Source: Crocinitomicaceae bacterium
GTDB taxonomy: Bacteria; Bacteroidota; Bacteroidia; Flavobacteriales_D; Crocinitomicaceae
Length of the DNA: 55,061 nucleotides
Direction: 5' to 3'
Assembly (NCBI GenBank): GCA_021740745.1
Contig: JAIOZF010000010.1
Coordinates: forward strand, 1 to 55,061
Part shown: positions 1 through 8,181 of the stretch, piece by piece
Position numbering within the stretch: the first letter of the stretch is position 1
Layout of the letters: each line of letters starts with the position of its first letter
Notes under the pieces: model-generated
Told to the model about the DNA's origin: nothing
Databases searched by the model: none
What the model saw: only the letters and a program-made list of their open reading frames with translations
Made by a program: the position numbers and the translations under genes

Positions 1-510
1 TGAACGTTTCATGCGACAGACAACCGTTGAATCAACAATGATTGTACGCACTAAATCACCCACATCAGCAGTTTCACCCCCGGTTGAGTGAATACCAATT
101 CCCTGATTACGAAGAGTGTCTAAAAGTTCTTCCGTACCATTGATGATGGCTGAAATTACCTCACCTGTAACAAGGTTTTTATTTCGACCTATTGTAGACG
201 AAAGTAAAATTTTATCTGTCGCACCAACACACAAAAGATCATCGATGTTCATGATTAATGCGTCTTGTGCGATTCCTTTCCAAACAGAAATGTCTCCCGT
301 TTTTTTCCAATACATGTAGGCAAGTGACGATTTCGTTCCAGCACCATCGGCATGCATTACGATACAATAATCCTCATCTCCAGAAAGATAATCAGGAACG
401 ATTTTACAAAAAGCTTGAGGAAACAAACCTTTATCTACATTCTTGATAGCATTGTGCACATCTTCCTTGCCGGCGGAAACTCCTCTGAGATTATAACGAA
501 TATCTGACAT
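1..510 (-). CDS. purM: Phosphoribosylformylglycinamidine cyclo-ligase (AIR synthase), partial
   Basis: Only the first 170 codons are present; the gene runs off the left edge of the window. The ATG is at 510-508 and the frame stays open to base 1. The visible N-terminal half matches the Bacteroidota type of AIR synthase: a start MSDIRYNLRGVSAGKEDVH, then HADGAGTKSS (ATP/phosphate-binding region), ALIMNIDDLLCVGA, SSTIGRNKN and STGGETADVGD. PurM closes the imidazole ring of 5-aminoimidazole ribonucleotide in cytosolic purine synthesis, using ATP. The nearest upstream gene on the same strand is the secreted protein at 571-1341, which looks unrelated. A weak -7 like box (TATCTTTA) lies about 15 bases before the ATG. 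Identification is secure; nothing can be said about the C-terminus. Confidence 0.93.
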   Translation of the reverse strand, partial: MSDIRYNLRGVSAGKEDVHNAIKNVDKGLFPQAFCKIVPDYLSGDEDYCIVMHADGAGTKSSLAYMYWKKTGDISVWKGIAQDALIMNIDDLLCVGATDKILLSSTIGRNKNLVTGEVISAIINGTEELLDTLRNQGIGIHSTGGETADVGDLVRTIIVDSTVVCRMKRS

Positions 511-570
511 ACTTTTAGAAAAGATAAAGATAGTATAGTTTAAAAAAATGAATTTTTCAGTAAGGGATCA

Positions 571-1341
571 TTACTCAATGATGATTTTCAACAAAGAAGA
601 CTCATGCTGACTAATTAGTTGAATAAAATATATTCCGCTCTTTAAATTTGTTTTTACTCCAGATGCGAGTTCCTTACACTCAAGTATTTGAACAATTTTA
701 CCTTCCAAGGAAAGAATATTTGCTGCACTAATTTTTGAAAGATCACCTTCAATTGAAAAATCGCCTTTCGATGGATTTGGAAATATGTTCATTTTATTCT
801 GAACATTTTCTTCTATTCCAACACCAGATGTAATAACCGTTAGGGTATAGAGTGAAGTCACGTAGGGAACATCTATAGAGGTACCTCCAATGACAGGGAC
901 ACTTGCAGGAACGGAAACATTGTAAATACCGGAAATGCTAACTTGGTTAGAACCCTCAGTTGTTGGTGTCCCAGTAATTGACAGACAACCATTTCCCCCA
1001 CCGAGAACCTGGCAGCTAGCAGGAGCACAAAGAGTGGTGAGACCTATGTTTAAATTCAAAGGTGTATTGAAAGTGAAATAGTTAACATTCACCGCAACTG
1101 GAGGAAGCGGTAGTCCAATTTGTGAAGATAAATCTACCATCATTGTACTAGGAACGATTACTGTTATAACATCATTATAAGGTAAGGAAACGATACCAAT
1201 CTCAAGAACAGGATTGGTTGCTGCATCGGGATAAAGTCCGGCTAATCCACCAGATAAAGCAATTGGATCAGGAACACAGTTTTGTGTGAATGACTGGTTA
1301 ATTGAAGAAAGAAAAAGGAATAAAATCAATATATTTTTCAT
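571..1341 (-). CDS. Secreted protein with T9SS type A sorting domain
   Basis: 256 residues. A signal peptide (MKNILILFLFLSSINQSFTQ) is followed by a beta-rich middle of about 150 residues with four cysteines (among them LCAPASC and GNGCLS) that I do not recognise. The last 75 residues are a classic Por-secretion/T9SS sorting domain: NIFPNPSKGDFSIEG, then LSLEGKIVQ, then LKSGIYFIQLIS and a short basic/hydrophobic end. It should be exported by Sec and then moved across the outer membrane by the type IX system, ending on the cell surface or released. A perfect TAACTTTG -7 box lies at 1369-1362 but I see no TTG at the right distance upstream. The function of the passenger is unknown. Confidence 0.85.
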   Translation of the reverse strand: MKNILILFLFLSSINQSFTQNCVPDPIALSGGLAGLYPDAATNPVLEIGIVSLPYNDVITVIVPSTMMVDLSSQIGLPLPPVAVNVNYFTFNTPLNLNIGLTTLCAPASCQVLGGGNGCLSITGTPTTEGSNQVSISGIYNVSVPASVPVIGGTSIDVPYVTSLYTLTVITSGVGIEENVQNKMNIFPNPSKGDFSIEGDLSKISAANILSLEGKIVQILECKELASGVKTNLKSGIYFIQLISQHESSLLKIIIE

Positions 1342-1377
1342 GATATTAAGTTTTAATGAAGCAAAGTTAAGATTAAT

Positions 1378-1821
1378 TTATTTTTCCGTTCCATTCATTA
1401 CTTTCCGAAAAGTATGCGAATGCAAGATATGTCTTCTAGCAAAACGATCTAAAGTAGCTGAACTGTTCAGTTTATTATATACATTTCTCGTCACTCCAAA
1501 ATACTCGTAAACATTTCCATTTTGAAATGTCACTTTAAGCGTAGTGCCTTTATAGTTGTAATCATCAATACCCAAAGTTGTTGTTTCGGTATATTCAATT
1601 TTATTCTGCTCATGTGTTTCCGGCGAAATACTAACCAAAAACGCGTATGCATCGATAATAACTTGACTTTGAATTTCTGCTTCTTTCAATTTTGGATCAC
1701 CTTCTTGAAATTTGTCAGGATGCCATTCCTTCACTAAATTTCTGTATGTTTTTTTTAATTGATTCAAGTCAGTGTCTCTGTCTGCATCGAACAATTTACG
1801 GTAATCAAGAATACGTTTCAT
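1378..1821 (-). CDS. J-domain protein fused to a KTSC domain
   Basis: 147 residues, cytosolic. Residues 1-65 form a DnaJ-type J domain with the diagnostic HPD at 34-36 (KEWHPDKF) and the flanking helices (LKKTYRNLVKEWHP; IIDAYAFLVS). After a short linker, residues 75-140 read as a KTSC domain: YNYKGTTLKVTFQNGNVYEY, a V-P-like turn, VYNKLNSSATLDRFARRHI. J domains recruit and stimulate DnaK; KTSC domains are small, poorly understood modules found in phage and bacterial proteins, probably nucleic-acid related. There is no Gly/Phe region or zinc finger, so this is a class C J protein that probably brings a specific client to Hsp70. It stands alone between a secreted protein and a radical SAM gene. 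The J domain is certain; the KTSC call is from pattern memory. Confidence 0.82.
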   Translation of the reverse strand: MKRILDYRKLFDADRDTDLNQLKKTYRNLVKEWHPDKFQEGDPKLKEAEIQSQVIIDAYAFLVSISPETHEQNKIEYTETTTLGIDDYNYKGTTLKVTFQNGNVYEYFGVTRNVYNKLNSSATLDRFARRHILHSHTFRKVMNGTEK

Positions 1822-2005
1822 GCGTTAATTTTGGAAGTGTTCACAACGTTCTACTTTTTAGAAAATTAAAATTGTTGTGCGCTTGTTTTGAAAAAATTTT
1901 CTGCAAAATTACCCTTTTTAAATGAATATGTGGTAATTGAATCAATTGAATGCGCATGAAACAGCCTTTTCTCTTAATTTTACGACACATTTCTAATCTT
2001 CAAAC

Positions 2006-4204
2006 TTGTCAGCATCCGTCTTAATTATAACGCCACCATTTACGCAACTGAATACACCCTATCCAGCTTCAGCGTACTTGAAAGGTTTTCTAAACACTAG
2101 AAACATTCATTCCGTTCAGGCTGATTTAGGCTTGGAGGTGATTTTGGCGATTTTTTGCAAAGAGGGTTTAACCAAGTTATTTCAAGAAATAGAAAAGAGG
2201 GAACTAGTATTGTCGGAAAATGCGCGGCGCATTGTCGCATTGAAAAAAGAATACATTCTCAAAATAGATGCTGTCGTTTCCTTTTTACAAGGAAAAAATC
2301 CAACTTTTTGTCATTTGTTAAGTCAAGAGAACTTTTTACCGAAAGCAAGTCGATTTGATCAATTGGCAGAATTAGATTGGGCATTTGGTGTAATGGGAAA
2401 CCAGGACAAAGCCAAACATTTGGCGACATTATTTCTGGAAGACATTTCAGATTTAATTGTTGAAACAGTTGATGAAAACTTTGGTTTTAGTCGCTATGCT
2501 GAACGCTTGGGTATGTCAGCCGCTTCGTTTGATGAACTTTATCAGGCCTTGCAAAATGAGCAAACGTACATCGATTCCATTTTGCTCTCCATTTTAAAAG
2601 AAAGAATTGAGGCGACGCAGCCAAGCTTAGTAGCTTTTTCAGTTCCATTTCCAGGAAATTTGTATGTTGCTTTCCGTTCTGCGAAGTTCATCAAAAGCAA
2701 CTATCCTTCGATAAAGATTGCAATGGGTGGTGGATTTCCAAATACGGAATTACGCAGCTTATCTGATTCGCGCGTATTTGAGTTTTTTGATTTCATCACC
2801 TTGGACGATGGCGAAGCGCCAATTGAACATTTGATTGAACATATTGATGGAAATAGATCTCTTGACCTCTTGAAAAGGACTTTTACTTTAAAAGAAAATA
2901 AGGTTGAATATATTAATGGATCAAAGGACAAGGATTACAAACAAAGCGAGGTTGGTACGCCAGATTATAGCGATTTATTGCTGGATAAATATATTTCTGT
3001 CATAGAAGTTGTAAATCCGATGCATCGTATGTGGAGTGATGGACGATGGAATAAATTGACGATGGCTCATGGCTGTTATTGGGGAAAATGTACTTTTTGT
3101 GATATTTCATTGGATTACATCAAGGTGTATGAGCCAGTTTTGGCAAAACAGTTGGTTGACCGAATGGAAGAATTGATTCAGCAAACTGGAGAAACGGGAT
3201 TCCATTTTGTAGATGAAGCTGCACCTCCAGCATTAATGCGCGAGTTGGCTTTGGAAATTTTGAGAAGAGACCTAACAGTAAGTTGGTGGACGAATATTCG
3301 ATTCGAAAAGAAATTTACGAAGGATCTTTGTTTGCTTTTAAAAGAATCTGGGTGTATCGCAGTTTCTGGTGGTTTAGAGGTAGCGTCTGATCGTTTACTC
3401 AAATTAATCGATAAGGGAGTTTCAGTGGAGCAAGTAGCACAAGTGACAAGTCATTTTACGGATGCTGGAATTATGGCACATGCTTATTTAATGTATGCGT
3501 ATCCAACTCAAACGGTTCAAGAAACAATTGATTCCGTTGAATTGGTTCGTCAACTTTTCGAAGCTGGAATTGTGCAATCTGGATTTTGGCACCAGTTTGC
3601 TTTGACAGCTCATAGTCCAATAGGATTGAATCCAACAGAATACGGAGTAATTAAAGACACGGAAGAAATTGGAACCTTTGCAAACAATGATATTTCATTC
3701 AAGGATAAAACTGGAATTGACCATGAAATTTTCAGTTTTGGCTTGAAGAAATCGCTGTATAATTACATGCATGGAATTGGCTTTGAAATTCCAGTGAACC
3801 AATGGTTTGACACAAAATTACCTAGAACAAAGATTCCATCTGATTATATTGAGAAAGCTATCAACGAAGAAGAATTCATTTTTCACGCCGCTAGTTCGAA
3901 GGTTGTTTGGCTTGGCGGACAACCACAAATTTCTTATTTCACCAAAACGAAAAAAGGGAAATCGTATGAGCAAGCAAACTTACTTTTTGAAGGAAATTCA
4001 AGTTCTATTGAAATTCAAGTAAGTAAAGAAGAGGGAAATTGGCTCGAAGTAATATTGCCTTTATTATCAAAGAATCAAAACAAAAGACTTACTTTCAAAG
4101 AAGTGGAAGAGCATTATTACACTATGAATTCAGAAGATTTTGAGCCGTTTTGGTATGGAAAATCGCTGGCTGATTTGAAGGAATTGGGCTTGTTAATAGT
4201 TTGA
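2006..4204 (+). CDS. B12-binding-type radical SAM protein
   Basis: 732 residues from a TTG start. No in-frame ATG lies just upstream, and the sequence SASVLIITPPFTQLNTPYP begins the expected Rossmann-like fold. Residues 1-330 resemble the cobalamin-binding/leading domain of class B radical SAM enzymes (MGGGFPNTELRS, FFDFITLDDGEAPIEHLI). The radical SAM barrel follows with HGCYWGKCTFCDIS at about 355-368: three cysteines in a CX4CX2C spacing (C357, C362, C365), one residue longer than the canonical CX3CX2C. Then come FVDEAAPP, SWWTNIRFE, SGGLEVASDRLL and AYLMYAYPTQT, typical of the Elp3/MiaB-like SAM fold. The C-terminal 150 residues are a separate unrecognised domain. It should cleave SAM with a 4Fe-4S cluster; the substrate is unknown and no neighbour suggests one. 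Confidence 0.85.
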   Translation: MSASVLIITPPFTQLNTPYPASAYLKGFLNTRNIHSVQADLGLEVILAIFCKEGLTKLFQEIEKRELVLSENARRIVALKKEYILKIDAVVSFLQGKNPTFCHLLSQENFLPKASRFDQLAELDWAFGVMGNQDKAKHLATLFLEDISDLIVETVDENFGFSRYAERLGMSAASFDELYQALQNEQTYIDSILLSILKERIEATQPSLVAFSVPFPGNLYVAFRSAKFIKSNYPSIKIAMGGGFPNTELRSLSDSRVFEFFDFITLDDGEAPIEHLIEHIDGNRSLDLLKRTFTLKENKVEYINGSKDKDYKQSEVGTPDYSDLLLDKYISVIEVVNPMHRMWSDGRWNKLTMAHGCYWGKCTFCDISLDYIKVYEPVLAKQLVDRMEELIQQTGETGFHFVDEAAPPALMRELALEILRRDLTVSWWTNIRFEKKFTKDLCLLLKESGCIAVSGGLEVASDRLLKLIDKGVSVEQVAQVTSHFTDAGIMAHAYLMYAYPTQTVQETIDSVELVRQLFEAGIVQSGFWHQFALTAHSPIGLNPTEYGVIKDTEEIGTFANNDISFKDKTGIDHEIFSFGLKKSLYNYMHGIGFEIPVNQWFDTKLPRTKIPSDYIEKAINEEEFIFHAASSKVVWLGGQPQISYFTKTKKGKSYEQANLLFEGNSSSIEIQVSKEEGNWLEVILPLLSKNQNKRLTFKEVEEHYYTMNSEDFEPFWYGKSLADLKELGLLIV

Positions 4205-4209
4205 TTGGA

Positions 4210-4350
4210 CTTTAAGACATCAGGACAATAGACTTTAACATGTTAGAATGAAAAATTATAGTGATTTCACGCTAACAAGTCCTTTAGCGAAGCGGTCCTT
4301 TGTCCTTCGCGAAGCGGTCTTTGTTCGTCTCGACTCTCGGTTCTAAATTC
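4210..4350. repeat. Short repeat-rich spacer between convergent genes
   Basis: The gap between the radical SAM stop and the helicase stop holds no gene. From about 4296 it contains two imperfect tandem copies built on GCGAAGCGGTC followed by TTTGT (4297-4313 and 4309-4325), then TCTCGACTCTCGGTTCT. The block is more GC-rich than its surroundings and resembles in composition the segment inside topB at 19141-19180. It looks like a dispersed, non-coding repeat. A role as bidirectional terminator is possible but no clean hairpin with a T tract is visible. Confidence 0.45.
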
Positions 4351-5493
4351 TCAGTAGCCATGCAAATCCAAACTTTCCCCTTGCACCATCGTTACCCATT
4401 TCCCCATTTTCTTTTGGATGATTTTGAAGTGATGTTCCTCTTCTGGTGTTACTAAAGTAATGGCTTCACCTGGAGATTCTGCTCTTCCTGTTCGACCGAT
4501 ACGGTGAATGTAATCTTTCGGAGAGCGCGGTAGTTCGTAGTTGATGACAAAAGGCAAAAATTGAATATCGATTCCTCTTGCAATAATGTCAGTTGCGACT
4601 AAAACACGCACATTGCCATTTTTGAAATTGGTCAAGGCTTTAACTCGTGCTTCTTGACTTTTCTTGCTGTGCATGGCCATTGCATCTACACCATTTTTGC
4701 GCAATTTTTCGGTTACTTTATCTGCATTGAAAGCCGAGGATGTAAAAACCAAGACTTGCTTCATGTTGTTGGTTTTGATCAAATAACGCAAGAGTGGACC
4801 CTTTTTTTCTTCAGAGATGAAATAGCCAGTTTGCGTAATTAAATCAATGTTTTCTTCTGCTGTTTCAATTTTAATGATTTCAGGATTCTTTAAAACAACT
4901 TGAGTAATGCTCGATAAATCATCGCTTAAGGTTGCAGAAAAGAGAAGGTTTTGACGTTTTTTAGGGAGCAAAGAAAAGATCTCATTCATTTCATCCTTGA
5001 AACCCAAGTTCAGCATTTTATCTGCTTCGTCTAAGACTAAGGTCTCTACCGATGATAGATGAATAGCATTCAAACGAACTAATTCTAATAAACGTCCAGG
5101 AGTTGCGATTAGTACACTAACGCCCATTAGTCCTTTCATTTGCGGGTTAATTGAAACTCCCCCGTAAACGGCCATTGATTTGATTTTATTCTCAAGGGCA
5201 GAACCGAACAATTGGAATACATCACGCACTTGAATTGCCAATTCGCGAGTTGGAACAACAACCAATACTTTAATATGTCTATTCTTTATTGGTGCACTAT
5301 CTTTCAGGTTCATTAAAATAGGCAAGACAAAACTTGCCGTTTTCCCAGAACCAGTTTGAGCAATTCCTAAAACATCACTTTTTCTTAAAACCGCTGGAAT
5401 TGCAGCTTCTTGAATAGGATATGCTTGTGTGTAATTTTGTAATTCGATTGCTTTTAATAAAGCCGGAGATAAACCTAAAGTTGAAAAAGACAT
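4351..5493 (-). CDS. DEAD-box RNA helicase (RhlE-like)
   Basis: 380 residues, a bare two-domain DEAD-box core without the C-terminal extension of many RNA helicases. Motifs in order: F and Q motif (F3; YPIQ at 25-28), Walker A AQTGSGKT at 45-52, PTRELAIQ, TPGRLLE, DEAD, SAT, then in domain 2 ARGIDI and HRIGRTGRAESPG. It unwinds short RNA duplexes with ATP in ribosome assembly, RNA decay or cold adaptation. The ATG at 5493 opens directly at the usual helicase N-terminus (SFSTLGLSPALLKAI). A perfect -7 box TACCTTTG (5520-5513) lies 19 bases upstream, but the -33 position falls in the inverted-repeat region at 5531-5621 and has no TTG. Family assignment is certain; RhlE versus DbpA/CshA subfamily is not. 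Confidence 0.93.
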   Translation of the reverse strand: MSFSTLGLSPALLKAIELQNYTQAYPIQEAAIPAVLRKSDVLGIAQTGSGKTASFVLPILMNLKDSAPIKNRHIKVLVVVPTRELAIQVRDVFQLFGSALENKIKSMAVYGGVSINPQMKGLMGVSVLIATPGRLLELVRLNAIHLSSVETLVLDEADKMLNLGFKDEMNEIFSLLPKKRQNLLFSATLSDDLSSITQVVLKNPEIIKIETAEENIDLITQTGYFISEEKKGPLLRYLIKTNNMKQVLVFTSSAFNADKVTEKLRKNGVDAMAMHSKKSQEARVKALTNFKNGNVRVLVATDIIARGIDIQFLPFVINYELPRSPKDYIHRIGRTGRAESPGEAITLVTPEEEHHFKIIQKKMGKWVTMVQGESLDLHGY

Positions 5494-5530
5494 GCAAATT
5501 TTTTAAGTTGATCAAAGGTACAGATAAAAT

Positions 5531-5621
5531 GTTGACTTCGAGAGCGTCTGTCACCTATTGTATAGTTCGTTGACTGAGGATCTCGAAGTTAACGAACCGT
5601 GCTCTCGAAGTCAACGAACTA
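5531..5621. repeat. Composite inverted repeat between helicase and membrane-protein genes
   Basis: Two perfect inverted pairs share one right arm: GTTGACTTCGAGAGC (5531-5545) with its complement at 5601-5615, and TAGTTCGTTGAC (5563-5574) with its complement at 5610-5621. TCTCGAAGTTAACGAAC (5581-5597) is also a one-mismatch direct copy of 5603-5619. RNA of either strand could fold into mutually exclusive hairpins. The block lies just downstream of the 5640-6857 gene and over the expected -33 region of the helicase promoter, so it may be a terminator, a promoter disruptor or a dispersed palindromic element. Confidence 0.7.
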
Positions 5622-5639
5622 TTGATTTCTATTTGAAAG

Positions 5640-6857
5640 TTAGTAAGCCGATGCCTCAACCAATCGTATATTCAAAAGAAGTTGATTGAAATTTCGCAAA
5701 GTAGTAGCAATCGAAAGATGACTGAAATTATTTTCTTCCCATGTTATTTTCCCTTGTTCTTTCTCTCCGAATTTATAAACGTCTTCCAATGATAGAAGAT
5801 TTGATGGTTTTTGCTTTAATGTTGATTCTCTGTATTTATTGAAATCAGCAAGATCTAATTTGATTTGTGCCAAATCTTTCCTCGCTTTACCGTTGTGATC
5901 AAAAAGAAAATCACTGGCAAAATTCAAACTGCTTCCATAATTACGGATTAGTTGTGCTTCCGTTAATCCTTCTTCACCGTGTGACGAATAAGCAATTAAA
6001 CCAGTCTTGAGTGTTTCAATTTGGGTGCATAATGCATTTGCTTTTTCATGAAGTGTTTTGGCTTCTAAACTTAATGTGTCTTTTGAAAATGCAATTTGAT
6101 TCTGTTCCGATGCATACAATGCAGCATCCCTCAAATGGTCATCCGAATTGTAAAAAGATTCATCTGTCCATCGACTTGTACGCAAATTGGTCAAGGTAAA
6201 AAGCAAACCACCCGCTGTTAAAATCAGAATTGAAGAAATGATTGTGTTGATTTTCGTTTCTGCATTGCGAATGCCTGTAAAGAAATAAACAGGAAGGAAT
6301 AAAAAGAATAATATTCCGAGTGAAACCATCCACATGATGTTGGCAAAAGGCCAATGCATCACTTTGAAAAGTGTCGCTAAACTGATAAGGATTCCAAAAA
6401 CTGTAGCAATACCAATTACTACTTTGTCTTTGGTTTCTTTTTGTTCCTTTACCCTTAAAATTGATAAAAGTGGCAAAAATAAAAAGCAAAAGGAAACAAT
6501 TCCAAGGAGTATAAAAACACTTGCACCTGGTAAGTGCATTACTTTTAAAACTGCACCGATGATAAAGGTGATGGCAGAAAACATACCGCTATTTAACATG
6601 ATTTTTTTCATGGCATAATAATTTTTGAAGGTTAATAATAGATTTGTTTCTTCTTGAATTTCCCGAAGATCTCGCTTAAAAAAACGAGGTAAAATGCTTC
6701 GGTAAAATTCCTCGAAGTGCGATTCGGCTAACATTTCTGTTTCGATTACACAACAAATGTGGTCCAGGAGACTGAGCTGCAGCTCCTCCGACTCAATTCC
6801 ATTACGTCTAATGTCCTCAAGAATGAACTTTATTTGTTCGTCTTTTAAAACATACAT
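5640..6857 (-). CDS. Membrane protein partnered with PadR regulator
   Basis: 405 residues, no recognised whole-length family. Residues 1-80 are soluble and rich in acidic residues (KDEQIKFILEDIRRNGIES, LSLLDHICCVIETEM), much like the N-terminus of PadR-associated DUF1700-type partners. Residues 88-230 contain about six membrane helices arranged as two similar units, each with a K-V-M-H-x-P motif (LKVMHLPGA and FKVMHWPFA), the same signature as the first helix of the gliding protein GldL. Residues 230-405 are soluble and helical. The start codon lies one base after the stop of the PadR gene, so the two are translationally coupled and likely co-regulated. It may be a membrane sensor or an anti-regulator responding to envelope state; this is inference. 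Confidence 0.7.
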   Translation of the reverse strand: MYVLKDEQIKFILEDIRRNGIESEELQLSLLDHICCVIETEMLAESHFEEFYRSILPRFFKRDLREIQEETNLLLTFKNYYAMKKIMLNSGMFSAITFIIGAVLKVMHLPGASVFILLGIVSFCFLFLPLLSILRVKEQKETKDKVVIGIATVFGILISLATLFKVMHWPFANIMWMVSLGILFFLFLPVYFFTGIRNAETKINTIISSILILTAGGLLFTLTNLRTSRWTDESFYNSDDHLRDAALYASEQNQIAFSKDTLSLEAKTLHEKANALCTQIETLKTGLIAYSSHGEEGLTEAQLIRNYGSSLNFASDFLFDHNGKARKDLAQIKLDLADFNKYRESTLKQKPSNLLSLEDVYKFGEKEQGKITWEENNFSHLSIATTLRNFNQLLLNIRLVEASAY

Positions 6858-6858
6858 C

Positions 6859-7197
6859 TTATCCCATTTTCGGTTTTAAGTCCAACAGAAAGATCATTGT
6901 ATCAATGAACTCTGAAAACTCATTCACCTTTTCACTGGCTACTTTTTTACCTGTTTGTGTAATGGAATAATACTTACGAATGCGGTTTCCTACATTGACC
7001 ACATCTGTGGTTAAAATTCCTTGTGCTTCCATTGCGTGTAATGTAGGGTACAACGCACCTTCAGTCAACTGAATTTTTCCACCCGTAAGTTCCTTTACCT
7101 TTTGAGTAATTTCATAGCCATACATTTTGTCGTTTTGCGACAATAACTTTAAAATGATCGTTTTTAAAGTTCCTTTGATTAATTCTGATGAATACAT
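6859..7197 (-). CDS. PadR family transcriptional regulator
   Basis: 112 residues, the usual size of a short (PadR-s2) regulator. The winged-helix core is complete: SELIKGTLKTIILKLL, DKMYGYEITQKVKELT, LTEGALYPTLHAMEAQGIL, then the wing RIRKYYSITQTGKKV and a C-terminal dimerisation helix. Such proteins bind near their own promoter and are released by ligand or by a partner. The ATG at 7197 fits the family N-terminus exactly. The promoter TTG-N20-TATATTTG ends four bases before the ATG, suggesting a leaderless mRNA, and TATATAC/GTATATA inverted arms sit within or beside it, in the right place for autoregulation. It forms a two-gene operon with the membrane protein at 5640-6857. Confidence 0.93.
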   Translation of the reverse strand: MYSSELIKGTLKTIILKLLSQNDKMYGYEITQKVKELTGGKIQLTEGALYPTLHAMEAQGILTTDVVNVGNRIRKYYSITQTGKKVASEKVNEFSEFIDTMIFLLDLKPKMG

Positions 7198-7201
7198 GGT
7201 A

Positions 7202-7232
7202 CAAATATATACTATTTTATTTATATACCCAA
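7202..7232 (-). promoter_or_regulatory. Promoter of the padR operon, with operator-like arms
   Basis: Reading the minus strand: TTG (7232-7230), 20 bases, TATATTTG (7209-7202), then TACC and the ATG at 7197. Both boxes match the Bacteroidota consensus. TATATAC (7222-7228) and GTATATA (7242-7248) form seven-base inverted arms around the upstream half, a plausible PadR operator. The remaining sequence up to 7466 holds nothing I can identify. Confidence 0.65.
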
Positions 7233-7466
7233 GAATGTAATGTATATAATTTAAAAAGTTACAAATAAATATATTAATGCACTTAATATCAGAAATATAG
7301 TTGTTTAGTTATTTTTGAATTGAGCGACAATTCATTGATTACAACAGGAAAAAGGTACTGAGTTAACTTTTGTAAAATGAGAAAACGGAACATGTGTTGC
7401 TTTTAAGAAGTGCCTCACATTGAGTTAAAAGTAAGAGTGGTTTTAATTGTACATAGAAATGTAACA

Positions 7467-8048
7467 TTATCCGTGGATTGTTTCTTCTTTGCCATAATTC
7501 TGGATGACTTGCGCTTCAAATTCTAACCATTCTTTCCAACGTTTGTTGACATCAATATCACCACCATATTTTCGAGCGAATCCAATAAATGTAGTGTAAT
7601 GTCCAGCTTCACTGACCATCAAATCACCGTAAAACTTTGATAATTCTGGATCAGAAATGCGCTCAGCTAATAATTTGAATCGTTCACAGCTGCGCGCTTC
7701 AATCATTGCTGAAAAAAGTAAACGGTCGACTAAGCGCTGCTGTCTACTTCCTCCTTGCACCATGAATTTATACAATTCATTCACATAGCTATCTTTTCGC
7801 TCTCTTCCTAAGTCAAATCCACGTTGAATGATTATTTCATGTACTTGCTGGAAATGCTCCAATTCTTCCTTTGCCAAGACCAACATTTCAGTTACCAAAT
7901 CAGTTAATTCAGGATTTAGCGAAATAATTGTTACTGCATTAGTTGCTGCCTTTTGTTCACACCACGCATGGTCTGAGAGGATTTCTTCAATATTTGTTTC
8001 GACAATGTTTACCCATCGAGGGTCAGTAGGAAGTTTTAATCCAAGCAT
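7467..8048 (-). CDS. miaE: tRNA-(ms2io6A)-hydroxylase
   Basis: 193 residues. A ferritin-like diiron protein with the MiaE ligand set: DHAWCEQKAA, AKEELEHF, IEARSCERF, SEAGHY, i.e. repeated E...ExxH iron sites on a four-helix bundle. MiaE hydroxylates the isopentenyl side chain of the modified adenosine at position 37 of tRNAs reading UNN codons, using O2; it needs the MiaA and MiaB products. The length is normal for Bacteroidota members. A perfect -7 box TACTTTTG lies at 8071-8064, 15 bases before the ATG, without an obvious TTG. The gene is alone, with a 270-base spacer downstream. Assignment is strong from the motif series. Confidence 0.9.
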   Translation of the reverse strand: MLGLKLPTDPRWVNIVETNIEEILSDHAWCEQKAATNAVTIISLNPELTDLVTEMLVLAKEELEHFQQVHEIIIQRGFDLGRERKDSYVNELYKFMVQGGSRQQRLVDRLLFSAMIEARSCERFKLLAERISDPELSKFYGDLMVSEAGHYTTFIGFARKYGGDIDVNKRWKEWLEFEAQVIQNYGKEETIHG

Positions 8049-8181
8049 TTCAGATGATTTTTACAAAAGTATAAATATTTACACTCGATTTATTTAGTGC
8101 TGTTCGATATGTTCTATTAATTCTTTTCTGACTATTTGTCACTGAAAATATTTTGGCTTGATATTCGTCAAAAAGTTGACC

